Assembly: GCA_025361995.1 (NCBI GenBank)
Contig: JANYIP010000003.1
Span: forward strand, 1-8,953
Source of the DNA: Streptomycetales bacterium
GTDB taxonomy: Bacteria; Actinomycetota; Actinomycetes; Prado026
Direction of reading: 5' to 3'
Length of the DNA: 8,953 nucleotides
Shown: one piece after another, positions 1-5,587 of the stretch
How positions within the stretch are numbered: position 1 is the stretch's first letter
Layout: the number at the start of each line of letters is the position of its first letter
Notes under the pieces: model-generated
Told to the model about the DNA's origin: nothing
The model's input: the letters and a program-made list of their open reading frames with translations, nothing else
Databases searched by the model: none
Position numbers and translations under genes: made by a program

Positions 1-276
1 ACCGCATCCTGCACGTCCCCGCGCGCCTGGCCCGAACCGGACGACGACGACATCTCCGCCTGCCCGCGACCTGGCCCTGGGCCCGACAACTCGCCGCCGC
101 ATTCGTCCGGATCAACGCGATCCCCCCGCCCACCTGAGCCGGGCAACACCACCCGACCACCCACCACCAGGACCCGGAGAACCACCACACCCGACTACGT
201 CGGGCGCCACCCCACGGCCCGAACCGCACGAGCCCAAAACGCCGGAATGATCAAAGGCATGAAAGACCCAGGCTAG
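1..276 (+). mobile_element. Right part of an IS1380-like insertion sequence
   Basis: The transposase stop at 137 is followed by about 140 bp of non-coding, C-rich sequence that ends in GAAAGACCCAGGCTAG at 261-276. Read from the other strand this gives CTAGCCTGGGTCTTTC, which resembles the terminal inverted repeat style of actinobacterial IS1380 elements. The left end is outside the window, so neither the inverted repeat pair nor a target duplication can be checked. The boundary at 276 is an inference. Confidence 0.45.
3..137 (+). pseudogene. IS1380-type transposase, C-terminal end (gene starts outside window)
   Basis: The last 44 codons of an open frame that enters from the left edge and stops at TGA 135-137. 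The peptide contains RRRHLRLPATWPWA followed by an alanine-rich helix and INAIPPPT. This arginine-rich strand, a W-P-W motif and a short helix at the extreme C-terminus are typical of IS1380-family DDE transposases, which catalyse cut-and-paste movement of their element. The catalytic residues lie upstream and cannot be seen, so I cannot tell whether the full gene is intact; it is marked as a fragment only because the window cuts it. The downstream sequence to about 276 fits an IS end. The family call rests on recall of short C-terminal sequence similarity and is moderately secure. Confidence 0.6.
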
Positions 277-347
277 TCGAAGCCGCAGGCTGAGGGCACC
301 GACGTGAATGTCGGCCGAGGCGTCACACCCCCGTTGACCTGGGCGGA

Positions 348-353
348 TACGAT
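348..353 (+). promoter_or_regulatory. Possible -10 box of the tRNA-Ser gene
   Basis: TACGAT lies 14 bp before the mature tRNA 5' end and fits the actinobacterial TANNNT -10 pattern. A TTGACC hexamer at 334-339 is too close (8 bp) to serve as its -35 box, and no good -35 is visible at 16-18 bp. The call is therefore weak. The IS1380 end lies only about 70 bp upstream and could have replaced more distant promoter sequence. Confidence 0.3.
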
Positions 354-366
354 CTGGACGCACACC

Positions 367-456
367 GGAGGGCTCGCATAGTGGCCGAGTGCGGCGGTCT
401 TGAAAACCGCTAGGGGTGCAAGCTCCTCGAGGGTTCGAATCCCTCGCCCTCCGCCA
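367..456 (+). tRNA. tRNA-Ser, anticodon UGA
   Basis: A class II tRNA of 90 nt with encoded CCA. The acceptor stem pairs GGAGGGC (367-373) with GCCCTCC (446-452), followed by discriminator G453 and CCA 454-456. The anticodon stem is 394-398 with 406-410, enclosing a 7-nt loop CTTGAAA whose anticodon TGA is 401-403; it reads UCA and other UCN serine codons. A long variable arm (about 411-428), which is the hallmark of serine tRNAs, precedes a perfect T-arm with stem GAGGG/CCCTC (429-433 and 441-445) and loop TTCGAAT. It looks complete and functional. It sits between the end of one IS and the start of another, consistent with tRNA genes as hot spots for insertion. Confidence 0.97.
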
Positions 457-546
457 GATGTCTCTTTCACACCCGCCGGGTCTGCTGCACGGATAGGTGA
501 CATCTGATCTGTGGTGCCGAGAGGTGCCGCTGGAAGGATGTGCACC

Positions 547-840
547 ATGCCCAAGCCCTATCTCAAGGAGTTCCGCGACGATGTCTTGGAGGTCGCCCGG
601 CGACGTGAGCCCGGGGTGACGTTGAAGCAGATCGCGGCCGCTTTCGGCGTCTCGGAGTCGTGCCTGACCAACTGGCTGACTGCCGCCGACCGCGAGGACG
701 GTGTGAAGCCCGAGCCGACCGCCGGTGAGCTGGCGGAGCTGCGTGAGGCCAAGAAGCGAATCCGGCTGCTGGAGCAGGAGAACGAGGTGCTGCGCCGGGC
801 GGCTGCCTATCTGTCGCAGGCGAACCTGCCGGGAAAATGA
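547..840 (+). CDS. IS3-family transposase OrfA (HTH protein)
   Basis: A 97-aa protein beginning MPKPYLKEFRDDVLEVARR. It has the usual IS3 OrfA build: an N-terminal helix-turn-helix (about residues 20-45, with LKQIAAAFGVSESCLTNW) that recognises the IS ends, then a charged linker, then a leucine-zipper-like coiled coil (about 62-88, LREAKKRIRLLEQENEVLRR) used for multimerisation with OrfB. The length is normal for the family. ATG 547 is preferred over the in-frame ATG 538 and GTG 511, because GGAAGG at 532-537 lies 9 bp before it and because the family begins with MPKPY. The TGA stop overlaps the orfB ATG at 837, and the GGGAAAATGATG context allows the -1 slippage or coupling that normally makes the OrfAB fusion. 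The gene is intact, but its partner is dead. Confidence 0.9.
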   Translation: MPKPYLKEFRDDVLEVARRREPGVTLKQIAAAFGVSESCLTNWLTAADREDGVKPEPTAGELAELREAKKRIRLLEQENEVLRRAAAYLSQANLPGK

Positions 841-1150
841 TGTACCCGCTCGTCCGTGAGCTGGCCGTCGACGGGATCCCGTGACGGTGACGTGCCGGGT
901 CCTGAAGATCGCTCGTCAGCCCTACTACCGGTGGCTGGCCAACCCGGTCACACCGTCCGACCTCGAGGAGGCGTATCGGGCGGACGCACTGTTCGACGCG
1001 CACCGCGACGACCCCGAGTTCGGCTACCGGTTCCTGGCCGACGAGGCCCGCGACGCCGGGGTGGTCATGGCCGAGCGGACCGCGTGGCGGATCTGCTCGG
1101 ACAACGGCTGGTTCTCCCGATTCTGGAAGAAGCCCAGACGCGGCAAGGGC
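837..1150 (+). pseudogene. IS3-family transposase OrfB, frameshifted and truncated
   Basis: The frame opens with ATG 837 inside the orfA stop and reads MMYPLVRELAVDGIP, then hits TGA at 882. The homologous protein continues one frame over from 881 (VTVTCRVLKIARQPYYRWL) through the HTH_21-type region DDPEFGYRFLADEARDAG to SDNGWFSRFWKKPRRGK near 1150. A single missing base in the GATCCC-GTG stretch around 880 explains the shift. After about 1150 the similarity ends. The conserved GPPVHDDLV-like linker and the whole DDE integrase domain that follows in family members are absent. About 100 of the usual 270-290 residues remain, so no active transposase can be made. The exact right end is uncertain by several tens of bases. 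Confidence 0.8.
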
Positions 1151-1218
1151 ATCAGCACACCGCCGGCCATGTCAGCCTGTTGCACGACAGCGGCGCACTG
1201 CTGGTCGGCGACATCGTC

Positions 1219-1785
1219 GGCAACCAGCCCGAACCCGCCGACCCACGAGATCGTCTCCAACGCCGCCAGGGTGATCTGGAGGAAGCCGATCGCCTCGAGC
1301 TCGTGCGCCCTCGATAGCGAGCCCGCGTCCACGGCCGCAAGGCCAGCGGCGGTCACCACTCCCGCGAGCAGCGCCTTCGCGTCGGCGTCGTCACCGGCGA
1401 TGACGACCGTGGTGGTCAGGTCGCCGACAACGCCCGAGGCCAGCGTCCCGGCGAACGTGGTGTTGAAAGCCTTGAGAACGTGGGAGTCGGGCAGCGCCTT
1501 GGCGAGCTCGGCGGCAGTGGAGCCGTCGGCCGGCACGACGAGGGAGTCGAACGTCTCGGAGTTCACCGGGTTGGTGATGTCGACGACGATCTTGCCCGCA
1601 AGGCTTGACCCACGAGCGCTCACGATGCCGGCGATCGCGGCGCACGGGACAGCGAGGACGACGATGTCGCCGGTGACCGCCTTGTCGGTGTCGGCCTCGC
1701 CGAGGACGTCGATGGTGTTGCCGCCCTTGGCGACCAGGCCGGCGATGGCCTGCCCCATGTTGCCGCGGCCGAGGATCGTGACGTG
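1219..1785 (-). pseudogene. NADP-binding F420-reductase-like oxidoreductase, lacking start and stop
   Basis: The minus strand encodes about 189 residues of a Rossmann-fold protein of the NADPH-dependent F420 reductase-like family. The N-terminal strand HVTILGRGNMGQAIAGL holds the GxGxMG dinucleotide-binding loop. It is followed by GDIVVLAVP, LAGKIVVDITNPVN, HVLKAFNTTFAG, VIAGDDADAKALL and a C-terminal ELEAIGFLQITLA helix ending in GFGLVA. Members use NAD(P)H to reduce a deazaflavin or a related acceptor. The body is almost full length, but no in-frame start codon lies near residue 1, since the codons before it belong to the opposite-strand MarR fragment. No stop follows either; the frame reads on through foreign sequence to 1024. 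Both ends have therefore been lost and expression as a normal protein is unlikely. A native start just outside the lost junction is inferred. Confidence 0.8.
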
Positions 1786-2082
1786 ACCGGGCTCGTCGGC
1801 CGAACCAACGCGACGCTGTCGCGGCTCTCGCACGTGGTGCAGCGGCTCGAGGGCCGAGGACTCGTCGAGCGGTTCCCGTGCCCGCAGGATCACCGAGCGA
1901 CCAACGCCAGGCTGACGGCGGAGGGCTGGGCCAAGGTCGTCGCGTCCGCTCCTGGCCATGTCGAGACCGTCCGGAAGTATGTCGTGGATGCGCTGACCCG
2001 GGAGCAGTTCGGCCAGCTGACCGGCATATCGGCCTCGATCCTCGGGCCGATAGACCCCGACGGCGCCGTCGCGGCGCACTAA
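1783..2082 (+). pseudogene. MarR-family transcriptional regulator, N-terminally truncated
   Basis: A 99-codon frame from GTG 1783 to TAA 2080-2082 matches the C-terminal two thirds of MarR-type winged-helix regulators. RTNATLSRLSHVVQRLE is the DNA-recognition helix region, GLVERFPCPQDHRATNARL is the wing with its conserved D-x-R-A, and the rest is the C-terminal dimerisation helix bundle, ending in ILGPIDPDG. Family members have about 140-160 residues. The missing 50-60 residues include the N-terminal dimerisation helix and the first part of the winged helix, so a functional repressor is unlikely. The cut coincides with the start of the minus-strand reductase fragment. No Shine-Dalgarno sequence precedes the GTG. 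MarR proteins often lie divergent from an oxidoreductase they control, and a deletion across such a divergent promoter would give this arrangement (inference). Confidence 0.75.
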
Positions 2083-2126
2083 CCTCGTCGAAGGTGCTCG
2101 ATCCGGCTCTCGTTGAGGTGGTGGGT

Positions 2127-3125
2127 GTGAACGGTGCTACCGCGACGGACAGGGTCGCCAGGACGCGGCTTTACCGAGGGGGCCAGCTCGCCAAGGAGGA
2201 CTTCCCGGTCGACGACATCTCCGACTACCTCGACGAGCCCGACACCGTGCTGTGGGTGGACCTGTGCGCCCCGGACCGCAAGGATCTCGCGGTCGTGGCC
2301 GACGAGCTGGGTCTGCACGCACTGGCGGTCGAGGACGCGATCCAGCCGAAGCAGCGACCCAAGCTCGACAGGTACGAGACACACGAGTTCATGAGCCTCT
2401 ATGGCGTCCACCTCGACCATGACAGCGGGAACCTGCGGCTGAGCGAGCTGTCGGCGTTCATCACCAGCCGAGTGCTGGTCACAGTGCGCAAGGACGAGTC
2501 GTTCGACATGGACGGAGTCCTGGCGCGGTGGGACGGCTCCCCGGACCTGGCGAAGAACGGCGTCGGATTCCTGCTGTGGGGGCTGATCGACCACGTGGTC
2601 GATGGGCACTTCGACGCAGTTCAGACTCTCGACGAAGAGATCGAGGAGCTCGAGGACCTGCTCTTCGACGACCAGCCGCGCGACAAGGACGTGCAACGTC
2701 GCAGCTTTGCCCTCCGCAAGAGCCTGGTGACGCTGCGACGGGTTGTCCTCCCGATGCGCGAAGTGGTCAACACCCTGATGCGGCGCGACATCGAGGTCGT
2801 GCCTGAGCAGATGGCGCCGTACTTCCAGGACGTGTACGACCACGTGCTGCGGGCCACCGAGTGGACGGAGTCGCTGCGGGACCTGGTCTCGACCATCGTT
2901 GAGACGAACCTGACACTGCAGGGCAACCGGCTGAACATCATCACCAAGAAGGTGACGAGCTGGGCCGCGATCATCGCGGTGCCGACGGCCATCACCGGGT
3001 TCTACGGCCAGAACCTGCCCTACCCGGGGTTCGCGAAGACGTCGGGCCTGGTCGTGTCGTGCCTGCTCATCGTCGTCGTCTCAAGCGGACTGTATGTGGC
3101 GTTCAAGCGGAAGGACTGGCTCTAG
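2127..3125 (+). CDS. corA: CorA-family divalent metal ion transporter (GQN variant)
   Basis: A 332-aa member of the CorA/MIT family, homopentameric inner-membrane channels for Mg2+ and related ions. Residues 1-250 form the cytoplasmic domain, including WVDLCAPDRKDL, ELGLHALAVEDAIQPKQRPK and a long acidic helix rich in E and D (LDEEIEELEDLLFDD). Two C-terminal membrane helices follow, about 271-292 and 306-326, joined by the periplasmic signature loop GFYGQNLPYPGF (291-302). The basic end KRKDWL is typical. The signature is GQN (residues 294-296) where classical CorA has GMN, so the ion preference cannot be assumed to be Mg2+. GTG 2127 was chosen because TGAGG lies at 2114-2118, about 8 bp upstream, and the length fits the family; GTG 2118 or 2121 are alternatives. 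It starts 44 bp after the MarR fragment and overlaps the convergent ligD-like gene by 23 bp. Confidence 0.9.
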   Translation: MNGATATDRVARTRLYRGGQLAKEDFPVDDISDYLDEPDTVLWVDLCAPDRKDLAVVADELGLHALAVEDAIQPKQRPKLDRYETHEFMSLYGVHLDHDSGNLRLSELSAFITSRVLVTVRKDESFDMDGVLARWDGSPDLAKNGVGFLLWGLIDHVVDGHFDAVQTLDEEIEELEDLLFDDQPRDKDVQRRSFALRKSLVTLRRVVLPMREVVNTLMRRDIEVVPEQMAPYFQDVYDHVLRATEWTESLRDLVSTIVETNLTLQGNRLNIITKKVTSWAAIIAVPTAITGFYGQNLPYPGFAKTSGLVVSCLLIVVVSSGLYVAFKRKDWL

Positions 3126-4326
3126 GCCAGCTCCGGGCGGCCCACGGGTCGTAGTCGACCTCCAGCGGCTCCTGAGCGGGCCTTCCGTTCTCGGGCACGT
3201 GCTGCAAGTTGATGCGTACGCGGTACCAGAGCGAGCTGCTCCCGCGCATCCCGTCGACCAGGACGTCGGCCTCCTCGAGCAGGGGTACGACGGCCGGGTG
3301 GCGGGCCTTCCACCGTTCGAGTGCGTCGAGCGCCTCCGGCTTGGTCTTGGTCCGTGCCACCTCGATGAGCGGCATCGTCGACACTCGCCGCCCGGTGCCC
3401 TTCGGCGCCTTCTCCCCGGGGCCCATCGACGTCGCCAGCTCGAGCAGGGGGAGCAACGAGCCGCTGGTCGCGTCCATGCCTGCCCACGGGTCACCGATGT
3501 CGGCGTACCGGGCCGGCACGGTCGCCACGGTGTGATCCTCGGGACGGCAGTCGCGCACCTCGTCCCAGCGCAACGGCGTGGAGACCCGCGCATCGGGCAG
3601 GGCGCGTACGGAATAGGCGGAGGCGACCGTACGGTCCTTGGCGTTCTGGTTGAAGTCGACGAAGACCCCGTGCCGCTCTTCCTTCCACCACCGGCTGGTC
3701 GCCAGGTCGGGTGCCCGGCGCTCGACCTCGCGAGCGACAGTCTGCGCGGCCCGGCGCATCTCGGGGAACGTCCACTGCGGATCCACCCGAGCGTAGATGT
3801 GGATCCCGCGCGACCCCGATGTCTTGGGCCATCCGACCAGGGCGTGGTCCTCGAGCACGCCCCGAACCACGAGGGCGACATGAACCATCTGCGCCCAGCC
3901 GACGCCGGGGACGGGGTCCAGGTCGATGCGGAGCTCGTCAGGATGGTCGAGGTCCTCAGCCAGCACTGCGTGCGGGTTCAGGTCGACACAGCCGAGGTTC
4001 ACGACCCAGGCGAGGGTTGCGGCGTCCCGAACGACTACCTCCTCGGCTGATGTACCCGACGCGTAGTGCAGCTCGGCGACCTCGATCCAGTCGGGGCGCT
4101 TGGTCGGCGGGCGTTTCTGGAACACCGCCTCTTCGGCGATGCCCTTGACGAACCGCTTGAGGATCATGGGTCGTCCCCTGACACCCCGGAGCGCGCCATC
4201 GGCGATCGCGAGGTAGTAGCGCACCAGGTCGAGCTTCGTGACGCCGGCGTCGGGGAACACGACCCGGTCGGGGCTGGTGATCGTCACCTCGCGGCCGGCG
4301 ACCAGCAAAGTCTCGGACGTGGGCAT
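3103..4326 (-). CDS. Stand-alone LigD-type polymerase/primase with extra C-terminal domain
   Basis: A 407-aa protein with the polymerase domain of bacterial non-homologous end-joining LigD, an archaeo-eukaryotic primase fold that adds nucleotides (preferably ribonucleotides) at broken DNA ends. Visible motifs are LKRFVKGI (56-63), VNLGCVDLNPH (109-119), the catalytic IDLDP with D135 and D137, the nucleotide-binding KTSGSRGIHIY (168-178), and GVFVDFNQNAKDRTVASAYS with the third acidic residue D224, followed by the VSTPL motif. All key residues are present. About 115 residues follow the polymerase domain (ARTKTKPEALDALERWK and RGSSSLWYRVRINLQHVP). I do not assign these to a named domain, although they look conserved rather than random. 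Neither ligase nor nuclease domain is attached and no ku gene is visible. ATG 4326 fits the family start (SDRVVFP-like motif near residue 20). The 3' end overlaps corA on the opposite strand. Confidence 0.88.
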   Translation of the reverse strand: MPTSETLLVAGREVTITSPDRVVFPDAGVTKLDLVRYYLAIADGALRGVRGRPMILKRFVKGIAEEAVFQKRPPTKRPDWIEVAELHYASGTSAEEVVVRDAATLAWVVNLGCVDLNPHAVLAEDLDHPDELRIDLDPVPGVGWAQMVHVALVVRGVLEDHALVGWPKTSGSRGIHIYARVDPQWTFPEMRRAAQTVAREVERRAPDLATSRWWKEERHGVFVDFNQNAKDRTVASAYSVRALPDARVSTPLRWDEVRDCRPEDHTVATVPARYADIGDPWAGMDATSGSLLPLLELATSMGPGEKAPKGTGRRVSTMPLIEVARTKTKPEALDALERWKARHPAVVPLLEEADVLVDGMRGSSSLWYRVRINLQHVPENGRPAQEPLEVDYDPWAARSWPRASPSA

Positions 4327-4565
4327 GCGGTCAGGGTTCCACGGATCGGCGGCCGCCGAACAGCGGGCGACGTTCTCAAGGCCGCGTGACCACCCTCCGA
4401 TAGCCCTTCCAGGGGGCCGTCGGCGTCGCTGGGAAAGGCGAGGCCTTGACCCACTTCCACGAGCGCGACCTGGAGTCCTAGGTGGGGCAGCCCTGCACTC
4501 ATGCTGCTCGTTGGTTCGGACGGCGTTGACCCCGGCGGGGTGATGGCCGTGGGGCACGACGGGCA
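4327..4565. other. Intergenic stretch upstream of the LigD-like gene
   Basis: About 240 bp between the minus-strand ligD-like start and the possible small membrane protein. It should hold the promoter of the polymerase gene, but no convincing -10/-35 pair is visible. Short open frames exist on both strands, for example one on the minus strand at 4284-4502 that overlaps the polymerase start; none has a good ribosome binding site or recognisable content. Confidence 0.4.
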
Positions 4566-4844
4566 ATGGCAGTTCGTGCCGCTCTACGACAACCGCCCGC
4601 AGCGAAGGTCGTCGCCGGTGTTGGAGTCGCGCTGGTCGTGCTCGCACTGGTCATCTGGGTGGGGCGAGTCTGGGCCGTGATGGTCGTGATCGTGATCGAG
4701 GCGCTGCTCATCCTCAGGGCGGGGTTCTCCTTGCTCGCCAGCGCCTCGATGGCCTATCACATCGGTACCGTCCTCGGGATGGGGTTCCTCGGTCTGATCA
4801 TCTGGCTCCTCGGGCGCCGGTCGTCAGCTAGGTGGTACCACTAG
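4566..4844 (+). CDS. Hypothetical small membrane protein
   Basis: A 92-codon frame with a strong G/C bias at third codon positions and three hydrophobic stretches: about residues 14-34 (VVAGVGVALVVLALVIWVG), 36-57 (VMVVIVIEALLIL and following) and 65-83 (IGTVLGMGFLGLIIWLLG). A short polar, basic N-terminus and a basic tail RRSSARWYH give a plausible membrane topology with three helices. I do not recognise a family. ATG 4566 has no clear Shine-Dalgarno sequence. A preceding frame at 4501-4565 (ending GQWQFVPLYDNRP) is shifted relative to it, so a degraded or frameshifted longer gene is an alternative. The 3' end lies 50 bp before the antitoxin gene, but nothing shows that the two are co-transcribed. 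Confidence 0.45.
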   Translation: MAVRAALRQPPAAKVVAGVGVALVVLALVIWVGRVWAVMVVIVIEALLILRAGFSLLASASMAYHIGTVLGMGFLGLIIWLLGRRSSARWYH

Positions 4845-4869
4845 CCGGAGCCCGAGACCTTGCGGGATG

Positions 4870-4886
4870 GATCTTGACATGAGATC
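4870..4886 (+). promoter_or_regulatory. Palindrome over a TTGACA box: candidate operator of the toxin-antitoxin operon
   Basis: GATCTTGACATGAGATC has perfect 5-bp arms (GATCT/AGATC) around a 7-bp centre and ends 8 bp before the antitoxin ATG. It contains a consensus -35 hexamer TTGACA at 4874-4879. Antitoxins of the Xre/MbcA group bind such palindromes to repress their own operon, so this is the natural operator candidate. No good -10 box is found 16-18 bp downstream. The nearest, TATGGC at 4894-4899, has a short 14-bp spacer and would place transcription within the annotated start, so the true promoter or start codon is not settled. Confidence 0.4.
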
Positions 4887-4894
4887 GTGGCGGT

Positions 4895-5587
4895 ATGGCG
4901 TCGCTTAGGTACGACACGTCACCGCCGCTTGTCAGTGAGCTCTCGCTGGCGACGCTCCTCGGCGACGTGACCAAGGCGGGCGCGGCGCTGGCCCGGACTG
5001 CGACGGTCCCCGCAGAGGTCCGAGACCTGGTGCGAGACCTTCCGAACCGGCTGCACGCGGACGCCCCGTCCAACGCCCTGGCAGGCGACCCCTACCTGGC
5101 CGAGAACGCGTTCGCCGGCGCGGCTCGTGCCGCCGCCGCACTCCTCGACCCCGACGAGCGCGCGGCGCGACGTCTCGCGCGGCTAGGTCTTGAGCAGCTA
5201 CGGCAAGCTTTGCGAGACATCGTCGAGGCGAGGCCCGTTGACGAGGACGTCCCGGTCGCGCAGCTTGCAGCGTGGCTCGAGAGCACCCTCGGAGTCCCGC
5301 AGCAGCAGGTCGCTGAGCTCGTGGGTACCAGCACGCGAACCTGGCAGAGATGGCTGACCGGTGCGCAGCCCGATCCCGAACAGGGCGCCAGGTTGCGTCG
5401 AGTCGCGCGGTTGACACTGCACCTGCGCCATGCGCTCACGGGTCCAGGTGTCGCACGGTGGTTCACCCGGACGCACCCGCTCGTCCAGCAAGGCGTAGGT
5501 CGACCCGTCGACGTGCTGGACGAGCCTGACGGCTACCGGCTCCTCCTCGTGATTGCGGCCGGTCTCCGCAGCAATCAGGCGTCCTAG
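4895..5587 (+). CDS. Xre/MbcA/ParS-type antitoxin, enlarged (partner of RES toxin)
   Basis: A 230-aa protein whose C-terminal half resembles DUF2384 antitoxins that neutralise RES toxins. An HTH-like segment LGVPQQQVAELVGTSTRTW (132-150) followed by QRWLTG should bind DNA. The region 168-208, with RRVARLTLHLRHALTG, RWFTRTHPLVQQ and RPVDVLDE, fits the toxin-binding domain in which a W/F-containing helix and a G-x-P-x-D-x-L turn are typical. Usual members have about 110-170 residues. Here about 120 additional N-terminal residues form a helical, alanine- and arginine-rich region (AGAARAAAALLDPDERAARRL). The TAG stop at 5585-5587 abuts the toxin GTG. ATG 4895 has only a weak upstream GTGGCGG; the next in-frame candidate is GTG at codon 25. 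Autoregulation through the palindrome at 4870-4886 is likely by analogy with the family. No biochemical property can be read directly. Confidence 0.75.
   Translation: MASLRYDTSPPLVSELSLATLLGDVTKAGAALARTATVPAEVRDLVRDLPNRLHADAPSNALAGDPYLAENAFAGAARAAAALLDPDERAARRLARLGLEQLRQALRDIVEARPVDEDVPVAQLAAWLESTLGVPQQQVAELVGTSTRTWQRWLTGAQPDPEQGARLRRVARLTLHLRHALTGPGVARWFTRTHPLVQQGVGRPVDVLDEPDGYRLLLVIAAGLRSNQAS

Larger units (their letters stand above)
505..1150 (+). mobile_element. IS3-family insertion sequence remnant (left part only)
   Basis: The two overlapping transposase frames orfA and orfB, with orfB in the -1 frame relative to orfA, define an IS3-family element. The left end must lie between the tRNA end (456) and the orfA start (547); the exact terminal repeat is not recognisable without its partner. 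The element is cut on the right: homology to orfB stops at about 1150, before the integrase catalytic core, and the sequence then changes to an unrelated minus-strand gene fragment. The element cannot move by itself, although an intact OrfA could still bind related termini. Both boundaries given are approximate. Confidence 0.7.

Noticed and set aside
1783..2082. The MarR-like frame as a complete short regulator
   Set aside because: It lacks the N-terminal dimerisation helix and part of the winged helix, has no ribosome site and begins exactly at the junction with the opposite-strand reductase fragment.
3094..4050. Long plus-strand open frame opposite the LigD-like gene
   Set aside because: It is the antisense shadow of a high-GC gene; the minus strand carries all polymerase motifs and the plus frame has no recognisable domain or ribosome site.
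4284..4502. Small minus-strand frame beginning MSAGLPHLGLQVALVEV
   Set aside because: The first 40 residues look somewhat protein-like, but it overlaps the LigD-like start in another frame, has no clear ribosome site and matches nothing I recognise.
5585..5587. The TAG between antitoxin and toxin as a recoded pyrrolysine or other non-standard codon
   Set aside because: No recoding element or Pyl machinery is visible, and a GTG start right after the stop explains the arrangement more simply.
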